Positions 10,560-24,200 of a DNA stretch of 64,000 nt are shown here, one piece after another. The translations under genes and the position numbers were made by a program. The stretch lies in contig NC_081410.1 of the NCBI RefSeq assembly GCF_030272615.1, forward strand, positions 190,485,619 to 190,549,618, in the 5' to 3' direction. Below the pieces are notes generated by a model that ran no database searches, was not told the DNA's origin, and worked only from the letters and a program-made list of their open reading frames with translations. Numbering within the stretch: position 1 is the first letter of the stretch; the number at the start of each line of letters is the position of its first letter. Source of the DNA: Cryptomeria japonica. Its lineage: Eukaryota; Streptophyta; Pinopsida; Cupressales; Cupressaceae.

Positions 10560-11114
10560 TCACACAATAGACTTTTGATTTGTGCTAAATGAGTTTGGTT
10601 GTGTTTGTAGTGGGACATCTATATGTGCGGCAAGTTTCAGTATGTTTGCTTCTACCCTACATACAGTGAATATTTTTCTTGCTTCTCTTGTTTTCCTAGA
10701 TTGTAATTCTAGTTCAACCCTTAACCAAGCATCAACTAAATCTTCATTATCTATGCTTTCATTACTGCTATCAATATAGATTTCTCCTTTCAAAATTGGT
10801 TCACCAAAAGGTTCCACTTTCGTAAGTTTCACTAGGGAGGAAAATATTTTTGGTTCTTCCTCATAATCATCTTGCACTTAATCTTCTACATATGCGTGAC
10901 TCATATCAACATCTAGGGGTATATGTACTACCTTCTTGTTGTTTGCAAAAAACATTTCTTCTTTCCTAAAGTCAATGATATTGTTACTGTTTACAAACCA
11001 CCGCAAACCTAATAAGGTGTTGAAAGTGTCAAATGGTTTATTCATTTCTATTACTTTGAAGTCTATTTGTTTGATCCCTAGAAGATTAACTTCTACATTT
11101 TTCCAGGTTCTCAT
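10560..11114 (-). pseudogene. Protease region of element G2
   Basis: Two consecutive minus-strand frames, 10878-11114 and 10560-10877, separated by a single stop. The first holds the end of a retropepsin-like domain (DTFNTLLGLRWFV). The second is an acidic linker leading toward RT. The active-site Asp triad was not found intact upstream. Confidence 0.5.
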
Positions 11115-11778
11115 TGCACCTATAGCTGATCCATCTGCTTAACCGATGTTGTATGGTGTTTCATGTAATTGTGGTCTCCCAAAGTGTCCCATACTCTTTT
11201 GGGGATCATATTAACGTTAGCTCCTAAATCAATCATAATTTGTTTAACATGTTTAAAGTTGATGTAGAAGTTTATCATTATTGGTTTATTTTTGCATTGA
11301 TTTTACTGTTTCATTTTTTCTATTAAGTTTTGTTGTTCTATAAAAGAAGCCAACTATTTTAATGTTAGAGCTTCTTTTTAGAAAAGTAGGCTTTCTGATA
11401 GTTTTCTTTATCCTATTCTTGAATTATGCTTTGTTTAGTTTCTTCTACAATTTTGTCATGTTTCTTTTTAGTGGGGTAAGCATCATCCTCTTCTTCATCA
11501 TCTGAGTTATCTAACCCTTGTCTTGATGTTGTGGTGTCTTTCTCGCTTCTAGTGAACATTGCAACATTGTTTTTCCCCCTATATTCAGATAGAGCTTTCT
11601 GTTAGTTAGATTGTCAAAGTTTTAAATTTATTAGGGCATATACCTTCTTTGTGGCATTGCCTTGCCCCTTGCAGTGGGTTTTTTTTGGCATGATTTTCAC
11701 CCCCCTCATTGTGTTTGGTCTAGACAATTTCACTCTAAATTGCGGTAGCGCATTTTTAAAGTATTGTTGCTGTTTTTC

Positions 11779-11883
11779 GCATGTGAATAGGTCATGGTCT
11801 AGATTACTACAAAATCCACAAGTTTTCTTCTTATCTTCTTTACATTCATTTGCATAATGTCCTATTTCCCTACATTTATAACA
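11779..11883 (-). pseudogene. Gag double zinc knuckle of element G2
   Basis: Minus-strand codons give two perfect CX2CX4HX4C motifs, CYKCREIGHYANEC and CGFCSNLDHDLFTC, separated by seven mostly basic residues. These nucleic-acid-binding knuckles are the best-kept part of this gag; flanking codons contain many stops. Confidence 0.8.
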
Positions 11884-14190
11884 TGTGGTGTCTTTTCATT
11901 TTCAATTCCTACCTCAGCCTCTACTGTGTCCACCTCAACAGTTAGTGTGGTAGCCTCTATTCTCATTAGTTGAATCCGCGTTGTGTTGCCATTAGGAGTG
12001 TATAAATATTTCTTTGATTCCTCCAACTTGGTTGTCTAAACCTATGGTCTTAGGCGTAAAGGGATTTTTCTGCTAATCATTTACTTCCACAGTGGTGGTT
12101 ACACCAAGGTTCATGTTCTTCTCCATGGATTCCAAATAATAAAGATGCACAATCATCTTTCTCATGATCATCCCATTCTCTGCATATTCAGCAATATACT
12201 ATCTATGTTTTTTTGGGAGCTATCTTGAGTTCTACTCTAAGTTTGGCAGCTCTTTAATCTTCCTTTAATATAAGGCATTCATTTTTAAGATGGTCTACTC
12301 TGAAACAATAGTACACCATATATTTGTTATTTCATTTTGCAGTCGTGTTTGTCTAGTTTCTCCTTTAGCTAAGATCTCTTGTTTGATCTTTAATTGTTCT
12401 AACTCTAGTTTTAAATTTTCTATTTCATTGTTCTCCATGTTTTTTATCTTTCCTTCTCCATCTTTGGGCCTCAACCTGACAAGCTAACGTCACTACCTTT
12501 GAATATGTCCCAAACAATCTACCATCTAGTGAAGTTCTAATATATAGTTGTGACTCAAATATGAACCATTCAATTCATTGTTTTTCTATCAATAGTTCTT
12601 CCAACTTCTTGGTTACTTAAATTTATGGTCCTAATCTTTGATAAATTCCCATTCTTCTTGGATCATGTCCCTCATCTGGCTTTCACTTTCGGTGGGAATT
12701 TTTGGGGATTGAAAATTGGATGGGAAGTCCTCCCTGACTATCTATAGACCATTCCTAATCACGTTGAGGGTAGGTCTTTCTATAACAATTTAGCATCATT
12801 CCACAAGGTTCCTACAAAATTAAATACTTTTGTTTCATCTTTGTTTATTCCTTTCCTCTGCCACAATGACTCCAAAACAAATATGTGTTCGCCCGCTTTT
12901 GTGGTAGCCTTGCCAAAACTAGGAGCTTCATTGGTGAGTCCATATTGAGAGAAGTTCCTTTGGTTTCCTTGTGTTGTCGAGTTGATTTATTATGCGATCT
13001 CTTTTGTTAAAAATCTTTTGGTTTACTAACTTCCAATTCCTTTGTCTTAGGATAACTCTATAATAAAAAACACTCTTCCTACTATTGTATCACTATCTTG
13101 TACAATTTGTTGTCATTCTATTGTTTTATTTGAATGATCAATTATATCTGATGTTAAGATTCTTCTTGATTTAAACAGCATGGGGGATGACTCTTAGTTT
13201 GGGAGTTACACCTCTTCATGGGGAAATTTCATTTTAGTTGATGCCTTCTCATTAGTTAATGACATATTATTGGATAGCGATGGTCACTATTCTTCCTTAA
13301 TCTTCTCAATTTCAAGTTACTAAACATATTATCTTCTTCTTGTACAGCCTAACATGCCATACTTATTAATTCATAATCCTTTATCTTTCCACACTTATGT
13401 TGACTATTCGATCCAAATATTCCGCATCAAAATTTTGGGGGGTTTAATTTTACCAAGGGGGTTACGTGTCCCTCAAATCTTTAATCCACTATGATTTTCA
13501 AAATGGTCTAATCCAGTTTACTATGTGGTATTTGTGTCAACATGAGAAGTGGCACAGCCTTCATGCTACGACCTTCTTTCGATGGTGTCTAAGAACTCCT
13601 ATATTCCTCAATCTTTCTTGCTAGTTCAATTAGAATTTGAATTTCTATTGCTTTGTTGATCTGAGTGGTTAATTGATTTGGTGTCATTGAGTGACTCACT
13701 CGTATGTTCCTCTATATGCAGAACCTTATTGTTTTCTTATATATTTTGTTCAGTTGCAGCCCTTGTGGTGCACTAATTTGTACTCCATTGTTCAAGACAA
13801 TGTGGGTTCTCTTCTTTTTCTTCACCTGCTGTAGCCCTTCTTGCACACTCTATATCACTCTTCTTAGCCTTTTCCATTCGTTTGTGGTATCTTGCTCGTC
13901 TTCCCTATGTTTTTGTCATTTTTCTTCCTTGTTCAATTCCAGCACTTCCTCAATGTTATCTTTGAACTCTCTTAATTGCTTGTTTATCTCCTTTTGCCAT
14001 GGGTGTTAATGACTTGGAGTTCCAATGATCTTTTTATGCATCCCATATGGCTTATTCTTGTCATAATTTTATTGGTCGAATCTTTCAAGGATTCCCTTCC
14101 CCCTTTCCATTCGCCATCCCCTAGGTGCTTAACCCACTCTCACGAGACTAGGAAGGACCAAAAGGAATATGCTGCAGATCATTAAAAAAA

Positions 14191-15042
14191 AGTTCTTATT
14201 TATAATACCTTTCTTAGCAACTCTTTTATCAACACAATTAATAGATTTGTAATTTGATCTATCCTTTATTGCCTAAGTACAGTTTTGGCAACAAGATTAA
14301 ATTTTGGCAAGGAAAATGGATTCATAGATTGGAGTTCTAAGTCCTAATGTCCTACAAGTTGTAATTATACCCCAGTAATTACAATATAAGAAAAGTCGAT
14401 GTTTTGTGGTAGCCTATGTCAAACTGTGGTAAGATAGGAGATTTGCAAATAACAGAACAAAATTTATTTGTGTAATATCATTCATAAAACAGTACTCCAA
14501 ACTTTGAATATATTCATTCATCAGTCAACATATTATGTTATCCAATGTTCAGTCCTTAAAATATTCTTTCTCCTTTTTTCTATCCTAATTGTTCTTTTCT
14601 CTTTCTTCTTATCTCTCTTTCCATTTTTCTACTATATGTATTTTATTACAATTGGGATGTGTTCCTCTAATTATGGTGGGAGTCGGCCTAGAGCTATACA
14701 TTTCTTTTGTGGTAGGATATGGTGGTCTATACATGCTTCTGTCACCTTGCTGTTTCACCTGCTAATAGAATGTTATACCTCACTGGATTCTGTCCCAACT
14801 TGTAAGTTAAAATAGTCAATGCCCAGATGAATGTGTGTCTGAGAGAGAGAGAGGTGGATGTTATACCACACTGGATTCTGTCCCAACTTGTACGTTAAAA
14901 TAGCCAGATGGTAAATGTGACTATTTTCATTGTTCAGACACATATAACAGAGACACTCCTTACATAATTGTGAGAATAACATACATAACAACCACTTTGG
15001 CAACACTAATGTATTATCAGGTCAATGCTACTAATCTTTAAT
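14191..15042. other. No gene recognised; small tandem duplication
   Basis: AT-rich sequence with no domain. A 45-bp segment (TTATACC, then ACTGGATTCTGTCCCAACTT) is repeated at about 14773 and 14860 with a GA-microsatellite between. It lies downstream of the last TIP1-like exon found and may be intron or 3' flank. Confidence 0.5.
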
Positions 15043-15072
15043 TTATTTTCCCATTAAGATCAAGAAAAATAC

Positions 15073-15221
15073 CAGTGTTGCCTGTACGACAGTCAGTGTT
15101 GTAGCACCAATTAAAACAAATGTGCCAACACATAGAAATGCTACTGCACCGGGATGGTAAACAAGTAAATAATGCATCCATGGGCTAGAAGATGAAGGTG
15201 CCATAGGATCGGTCCAAAGCC
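15073..15221 (-). CDS. TIP1: TIP1-like exon 10 in window: fourth membrane span
   Basis: It opens by completing Arg, then [14 protein letters not shown] and the last hydrophobic span ([24 protein letters not shown]). A GT donor follows the codons for ATL. If it is not used, translation continues through a short tail to TAA at 15043-15045. Known TIP1 proteins continue past this point with a TTxE motif, so the splice is preferred and the next exon is not in the first 15 kb that could be read. Confidence 0.8.
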
Positions 15222-18200
15222 CTGAATTTCAGCACAAATAAATTTTTGTTATCAGGACAACATAGCCAACTCAAATAGGAAATGCAACCCAATTAAAAAA
15301 ATTACAAATTTCTTACGCTGAATAGCAACTACACAACCAATAAATGTTGCAGAGGTTTGAAGGCATATGAACACAAAAAAGTCCCACTTATTCTTCTGCA
15401 AAAAAATAGAGTAAACAGTTTAAAACACAACATACTGTATGATGATCAGTGTCTGCACAAACCCTAACTATTAGACAGAAAATGTGGAAACACAAAAGAA
15501 ATGTATTCCCATGCTCAATATGTAACAGCATAAATATTGCACTGAATTAAGTACTTTCTAGGTTATGTTCTCTAATATCCTAGATAAGTCTGCAAACAGA
15601 CTCTCATGAAGATAAAGGATTGTGAGGATAAATAATAAAATATGCAGCTAGCAACCTGTCTTATTGTATCTGAAGCTCACCTTGCCAACACAGTTAGAAA
15701 TCCATGGGCAATGGTGATCAAATTGCTCAACACAACGGTTGCAAGAAGAGCAATGCTTGGATCGTACAGGCCTGATTATCTGAAGAAATCAGCAAATAAA
15801 AACTAACATGCAAATGTTAAATTGAATGACATTTTATTATAGAAATAAATGTGTTGTCTAAATTACTACATTTCAAAAAGAAATATTGATATAACAGAGC
15901 ACCTTGCAAGTTGGGCAAAGCTGAGACCAAAATCCTGCCCACGGAGCAGAATTGTTTAACTCACTGTTTAACAAAGATTCCTGCAAGAACAGTTAACCCA
16001 TGTAAATCTACATAAAAAAGGAATTCAAAGAAAACAAAATACAGTCAACCAAACAACGCAACTTACGATCAGGACATATTTACAATTAAAAATAAAAACT
16101 AAAAACCATTAAAAAGGACCATATTATTTTTCATAGCTAATATTCATACAACTGACATGTTTCTCCACGAGAATGGTCAGATCCCAAACAAGAAAATATA
16201 TTGCATGAAACCACACACAGTGCATTACTTACATCTTCATGTTTAGAGGTATGTGAGTCGCGTGAATTCATTTCAATATACCCAGGATCCTTACTGCATT
16301 CAAAGACAAAATGTGTGTCAGGACAATATTATGTTCTCCCAGAGAACCAAAGTCACAGAAATATTAAAAAATTAACCGATAGTCAAAGATTTACATAACT
16401 TGTAGTGATCAGCTTATAATGGGTAATGGTCATGACAATACTGAACCACAAATATACTTCACATCAAGAATCAATGAAATGGAAGACATCTTGTTCCCTT
16501 AATTATTATTCAAAAGACATTTTGTCCCAGTTCACCAAATACATTATCAGCTCTTTTACTAAAGGAAAAACTGAAAACTACAAATGTTATAGAAAATTAT
16601 CTTAACTGCATTTCCTAAGTTTCCCATCTTACAACTTGATCACTGTATTCCAATTGAAATGAGAACAAGACCCAAAACATATAATGGCTTTTCAATTTAT
16701 TTATAAATGCACATCTCTAATCATATTAGTTTTGAATACATAATGATGTAAAAGCATTATAAATGCCAGTTAAATTGTCAAAACCCAAAGCAATATTTGT
16801 TTACCCCGTGAGGTGTGTTATTAATATTGCATATCAACAGTCAGATAATAACCATAAGATAGAATAGTAACCGGAAACTCAGAGAAATGCTTTCATTAAT
16901 GCCAAAATGTCTAGTACAATAATCATTCTCTGCATCAATGTATCCAACAACAAGTACAAGAGCATATATAAAGACACAGTCGAGGGTTGCGGTTACCACC
17001 CATGGGGAACCGTCGTGCAACGGACAACTACCCTCGACGACACTAACATACTTAACCAACTTAGCTTAACAAGTAGTACAAAGCCCATTTTACGACCAAC
17101 ATCATCCCCCCCTAAGAAAAGTCATCTCCGGACAACAAGGACAAAAATCCGTGACTAACACAACAAAATGGGGATGAAGTACACTATATATAATACGAAA
17201 ATCACTGAGAAGAAGGGGCTGAGGGGGCGTCTCTGAAGGAGGTAGTTGCACCGCCAATGAAGAAGATGCAGGAACTGCTAACACCAGTCGAGCCCGGAAC
17301 TCATACACCTACTGCATCCTCACCTGAAAACCCTTTTCTGCTACCATCCGATGCTCAAGTGCGGATTTCACCATTATTGCTTCCGCAAGGAGTTCTTTTT
17401 TTCCTTAACATCACAATCCTCTTGTGCCTAAACCAAACTTGTCTGCAAAACACGCTTTTCAGTCTCAGCCTCCACCAACTGCTACTCAAATGATACTGTC
17501 TCCCTAGCCAATTTGTCCTCGATAGCCACCCGCGTTGCCCTCTCGGCATCCAACTCCTGGGTACGCTGAGCTAAGTCTCATGCTACTACTGCCTCCAACC
17601 TGGTGGTCAGCTCCTCCCGAGCCCTCTATGCATCCACCAAGGCAACCTCACGTCCAACCGAGACATACTCTGAGTTCCTCAAAGCGTACCATTCATGCCT
17701 GGAAGTGGCCACAACCCTCTGGCACAAAGGCTAGGAGACGCCTCAAATCCTCTATCACACTCCCCAAAGGCTGATAACTGAACTGAATAACTCCCTGGTG
17801 CCGTACGACTTTGCGTGCTTGCAATGCCTTCCCTCAAACTCTGTTTGTTCGCAACCTCCAAATCCGTCTCCCTCTACGGCTTATGGCTTCCCCGCCAATG
17901 CTTAGCTTCAGGCTTCTTTCTCACAGTATGGAACAACCCCAACACTTACCGTGACTTCTTTGATGCCCTTCGGCCAACTCAAATGTGTATTGTAGCTCAA
18001 AAATAAACTAGGGGTCTGGGGGCACTGCCCCCAGTGGGGTCGAGGGGCCACCAATTTACAATCTTCAGAACCACCCAGAAGTCCATGGCACACATCATTT
18101 TTGTGATATTTTAAGATGCCAAAAACCTTCTTCTTTACTCTAATTTTTTCAGCGTCCTGGCTCCAGACTCCATTGAATGATTTTTCAATCTGGTTGTCGT

Positions 18201-21200
18201 TTTTTTATATTAAATGCATGCTTCTTTGAATGTTGGCGCATTTTTCTTTTCACGTGCCATCACCACTGTTTATCCCTGCCGTGCCGTGGTATTTTTCCTT
18301 TCACCCTTTTTTAAACCGCCGCCGCCGTCGTCGTGCTCCTCTAGGCCTACGGTGGTATTCCACCGCCGATGACCTCCGTCGACGATGGTTCCACCGTGGC
18401 CACTGATTTTTATTTTTTAATTTAATTTCCTAATCTAATTGTCCAGAGAGTCTTCGGCTCGGGTCTCGTGCCCCTGGGATCGCCCTTCATCCTTCTCAGT
18501 TTGCCTCGCCCGAGAGTCTCCCACTTTGGTCCCGTCCCTCTCGGGTCCCCTTCCATCCTCTCGAGTCCCCCTCCAGACTCTCGAGTGTCCTTCCGGCCTC
18601 TCGGGTCCCCTGTGCGCTTCTCGTGGTAGGGTTTCAATTTGTACCCGTTGATGGCAAGTCTATTTTCAATGGCCATCCGAAGACTTGGAACCATAAATTC
18701 TACAGGGATCACGGTTTCCTTCCTGTACATAAGAAGAAGAAGAAGAATAAAGATTTTGAAGGCTGAGGCCTTCCACACAGGGTTCCAATCGTTGCCGACA
18801 CGAATGATCTTGGGATTATCTACGTCACCGAGGTTTGTCTCCTTCAATTTTACCTCTTGATACTTGATGGGTTCTTCCTTCGGGAACTGGTGTGCGGTGG
18901 TGTCACTCACACGGGCATCTCCCTTCCAATATTCTCTGTATTCCGGCAAATACACCTCCTCTGATACTTGCTCTGGTTCCTCTACTTCGAGCCTGTAGCT
19001 TTGGAACATTTCGTAATCCTCCATCTGCCAATGGAAGATGTAATGTCCCCTACTAGGTTTAGTCTCTTTTTAACCATAATTAATCCATATCAATGTACTT
19101 ATGACTAAAACCAAATTGATTAGGAGACAAAACTATCTTAAACATCACATTTCTTAAGGTACTGATAATCATAACAGAGAAACATAACCTTCTAGTTGAT
19201 ATCAAATTAATAATTCCATCTGATTTATAATCTTATATTTACTTACTCATTCAAATTACTATATATATATATATATATTCAACTAGAGAACATCCCTTAT
19301 AAAATATTATAATAATTGCAACCATTATATTATTCTCTATAATTATATTATTACTTATTTTAAATACTATTGTAATATACATTGTAATTCAGAGCAGTTC
19401 TTATAAACTATTATAATAATTATAATTTTATTATTATTATAATTATATTATTATTTTTATCTAAATTTATACCATTATTAACACTAACAAGTCAGATTTA
19501 TTATTAGTGTTAATTATATTCTTAATACCAAGCAAAATTAACAGTCCCATATATTCATACTTTACCAGTCCGTATAACTGCTGCATTAATAGTATTATAT
19601 TTTATTAATAGTATGATATTATGTTAACAGCATCATAATGTGTTAACATTAATAATATTATATTAACATCATCATGTTGTATTAATAGTATTATTGTTAT
19701 ATTATCGGCCATCATATTGTATTAATAACATCCTACGATTTATTAACAATCTTAGATGTTCATATTCTTACCAGCCGTATTACCCAGGTCATGGGACTGC
19801 TGACCTCTCTTTATTTTCCTCTTTCCTTGTCCCCTTGTTTCCCTCCTTTTTCTTCGTAAAATCTCCTCCTCCTTTTCTTCACAAGATCTGATATAAAATA
19901 TGTATGTGTATTTTCTACACGATACACCACTCACATCACTCTTTTCTCAGAGATAACTTTTATTTCACATTCAACACGTATTCACAACATTATTCACTCC
20001 ATACTCTTTACCCATGCAATCTCTATTTCTTACACACAGAATTATATATTCAGCATTATACTCCACTCTCTTATTCCACACCTACTTTATTCACACTCTC
20101 ATCGTATTACCCATTACTATGGATGTTATATATTTTCACTCACTTTTTCAGCACTATATTCACCATATATCACGTCACAATGATTCCATCTCTACTTATA
20201 TGTGTCTTACGTGACTCTTCACCAAGAGTCTTTATTTCAAGTCACCTTTGGAATAATATTACTTTGAAGAGACGTGTCTTCCATTTACTAAATGCTGGCT
20301 TTATTCCTCATAGAGCGTGGATACCTTAGTCAACATGTTTCTTTTAATTGATGCCCGTGCCTTTTAATTGTAACCACAATATGTATTATAGTTAATAAAC
20401 CAGCCATCCCTTTTAAGTTTGCTTAATTGATGACATTTAATCGATGCATACACATTTTATTTGTTTGCTTGTTGACTTGTCTCTTGTTTTATATTAAGTC
20501 GGTATTATTTTCTTGATACATATCGTATCATAGTAATTTTTGTTCACTGCAGATATAAATTTATTAGTTCTGTTTTGTCAACGTTGTGGTAAAGTCGTGG
20601 TCTATAATGACTTTTACCACTATGAATTGAAGCGCTGTCTTCTCATATCAAATCGCTGCCCTTATATAATCGTTGTGTTGTGTATATTCATTTTAATACT
20701 CTTAACAGATCGTTGCGTTATTCCGATCACTGCATATTCGTATAATCACTTTAGTTATTTAATCATTAACAATTATGTTCTCTATGAGTGCTGTTATACT
20801 GATTTCTGTGTCTTTCCACGGAGGCATCCTCTTCATATAGAGACGTATGTCATCTTCTAGCATGGAATCGCATCTTCCAGTATTTGTCCAAACATATTTT
20901 ATTATTAATCACCTTTGACTATTTCTTAGTTCGGAATTGGTCATATTAATCTTTAAATCGTTGCCTTCTTCATGATTATGGTTGCCACTCCTTTGAGGTA
21001 ATCGCTTAAGTCTTAATCATTGATCATATAATCATTGTCTTCACTCAACATACAGAATCGACCCACAATAATAATAATATTTCTTTCTTGTATCACTAAG
21101 AACATGTCGCACCCATAGAATATTAAGTTGCATTTAGGTTCATTCAAATCTTTAATTTGAATGAACAAATAACTCATGATTAAATAATTGGTGCATAAGC

Positions 21201-24200
21201 CCATTCAGATATAAATTATTATTATTATTTGACAATACGGGGATATCACACGTCACCAGATGTGGGGTTATGACAACCTTCTCACTTTAGAGGAAAATCG
21301 TGAAGTCTCATAAATGAGACGATTTTCCCATATTATTAAATGTTAATTAATAAATGTTTTAATTATCATATTTATTTAATCACAATAATCCAATGTCCAA
21401 AGAGGGGTTATGACAGAAGAGCCCGTTCAATGACCCCGTCTCTTCCTCGGAGCACTCTCCTAGTTTGAGAATCCCTTCGTTGTTGGGCTCCATGCAGCCC
21501 TGTCCTTCGTCCCTCGGGTTGCCTTCTCCTTCACCCTCTGATTCCGAAGATGATGCCAGTTCCTCACTAACCAACTGCGTCCCAAGGTCTATGACAAACT
21601 TCCTTCCTCCATTCTCCATAGACAGAGTGTTCTTCTTCCAGTTGTGGGTGGCCTTGGCTGCCACTAGCCACCCTCTCCCTAAGATCGCATCATACCCTTT
21701 TTTCTTTAGTGGGATTACCACGAAGCCCAGTATGAAGGGTTGCGCCCCGATGGTAACTTGCTGGCCCATTAGTGTCTCGATGGGTTTGATTCCATGCTGA
21801 TCTGCTCCCAGCAGATTGAATGTAGATGGCCACAATGTCGGCTTCCCCAGCTTCCGCCAGGTTTCTTTTGGAAGAACATTCACTCCCGATCCACCATCGA
21901 CGATGGTATCGATTAGAATGATGCCAAGGATACCCATCTCCACAATGGCCGGGTTCCTTCTAGTGTTAACTGCCAGCAGCCTGGGGTCTATTGCAAACCC
22001 CCCAAGAACATCCGTGCGGTGGTTGGTATTGGTGCGTGGTTGGGAGAGATTATTCAGCAACGCCGTTCGTAATTGAGGCATCATTTGGAGGAGGTCGTGT
22101 ACCTTCATAGGCACCTCCAATTTTAAAATTTGATTTAGTATAGCCTCCTCCGCCTCTGGTCGGCTTGAAGTACCCGCCGTACCCTTCGCCTTCGCCCTCT
22201 CTCGTATCTCTTTCTCAATTTCTTCCCATGCTTCCCGTACCCTTCGCTTCTCTGTCTTCGGGTCTGGGCACGTTGCTTGTTTGGCTTGGGCGCGAGTTAC
22301 GGCCAACACTTCCTCTTCTTTGGTTTCCTCAATATTGAGCAAGTTGATGCCGGACTTCGAGCAGGTGGCGTCTTCGTGGTCTCCCGATCCGCACCATTTG
22401 CACAAATTTTGTGTGGCCTCTCCCTTCGGGCAGTCTCGGGCGAAGTGCCCCCACTGGTTGCACGCTTTGCATTGTACCATTGGTCGGCCTTTGGAGTCGT
22501 ATTGGATCCGGCTCCTTGTATTGTTATTGTTGTTTCGTCCTCCCCACTGGTTATCTCGGTAGCCTCCCGATGTTGCATTGTTGTTCGCCTGGGAGCTACT
22601 GATACTGCCCGATGTAGTTGGTTGTTCCTGCGTAAGCAATACTTGTTGGTTTCGTGTTTTCATGTTGTAGGGGCATTCCTTGGTGGGATGCCTCATCAAC
22701 TGGCATATATCACAATAGGCCTTCTTTGGGCAAGAGCCTTTCGTGTGGCCGTCCGTCTTACATTCCATGCACCAAAGCTCCCATTCGTTGGTCTTGCTCG
22801 GACCTCCCTTAATAACCTTCAACTCTTTCATCATCCTCAGCATGTCCTTCTGTAGGGCTTGCACCTTTTTGCCGGACTCACCATCGCTATTGCTTCCCTT
22901 GGAAGAGTCATCATCCTCAGACGAGCTATCCTTCTTCTTTTTCTTATTTTCATCTTCTTCCGGAGGGAGTGTTTCAATCCCTCCACGAACCATCTCTTTT
23001 TCAACCCATCCGCTGGTTGACTCTCCATTTTCCCCAACAGCTCCTTGAGCCGCCGACTATAGGCTCGGACTGTCTCGTTCTTGTTTTGCTTTATGCCATA
23101 GATTTCGACTACTATTTCATTGTCGTCTCTGAGGAGGCGGAACTCTATTTCGAGCTCCTTCAGGTTGGGCCATGTGTTGACTTTGGCCTTATCCGTATCG
23201 GAGTACTAGTTGATGGCCACTCCCCTTAAGGTTGCTGGAAATTGTGTTACCCATTTGTCCCAGTCAGTAACACCGTTCGCTAACCATATGGTTTTGCAAG
23301 TGCGGCAATGGCGGACGGGATCTTCCTTCCCGTCACCGTTGAACTTCGGCAGCTTTTGTTTACTGGCCATTGATGGGGGTCGTGTCGCTTGTCATGCACT
23401 TGCACCACTCCCACCCGCGCCGGTGGTGTGTGCTGTTTGAGTGACTGGGGATACGGTGGTTTGTACTTGCGTGCTTGGTGTGATGGGTCCCAAGAGGGGG
23501 TCCTGCTTGCCGTGTGCCTGTGCCTCCTCCACACCTACGGTCGTACGGTTGTCCTCCCCTCCGTTCTCACCCTCATTGTCTGTTCGCTCCCTTCGATGGT
23601 CCTCCGTGCGTGGTGTAAGGGATAAATTCCCGAATTGATCCCGGGTCTCTTCGACCGGATTTCTTCATAGCCTTGTTTCCTCCAAAAATTCTTTGTAGCT
23701 TCTCACCCTACGGTGTTCTGGCGACACGTAGAAATCTCCTTTGGCTTCTGCTCCTGCACCCTCTGTGACACCTCCTTGGTTCCCTTCGAGCAACCCTTCA
23801 GTAGGTCGTCCTTCGGCAAGTTGCCGCAGCCTTCATCTACGTTCTACTTGTTCCAGAATCAGGGCTCTTTGTGCGGCGTCCCACTTCTCACTTTGTGCCT
23901 TCTTATTTCTATCCTTATTTAATAAGTTGGGCATTAATTCCCGTACATAATGTAGGAGTGTTCTTTATTCCGCCCCTGAGGCTCAAGGTTCAAGTTTCCC
24001 GTCGTCGCTTGCCATTACGCTCCTCTTCCCAGCGACAGTTGTTTTCTTCGTACTCCCGGAGGACCTATTGGCGTCCCTCCTCACGCTGGGTTTCCTCCCT
24101 TCGGTGCTAGTGGGCAAGGGTTGCTTGGGCTAGGAGACGCGGGAGTTGGTGCAACAACCTATTTGCCGCTGGACTGACGTTGAGAGCGTCCTAGACTACA

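Larger units (their letters stand above)
7040..14190 (-). mobile_element. Decayed Ty3/gypsy element G2
   Basis: Minus-strand order: gag remnant (about 14190-11890), double CCHC knuckle, protease, linker, RT, RNase H. It is full of stops and interrupted by a 1-kb retroposon (9183-10207) and a TRIM (7440-7795). No LTR was recognised at either end. The RT type (NKKTGEIRICVEFKELNKA, then DPFPTPF) differs from that of G1. Confidence 0.75.

Noticed and set aside
22277-23048. Plus-strand ORFs of 86-192 codons at 21.5-23 kb
   Set aside because: Antisense shadows of the gag-protease ORF, which has four knuckles and a protease motif on the minus strand.
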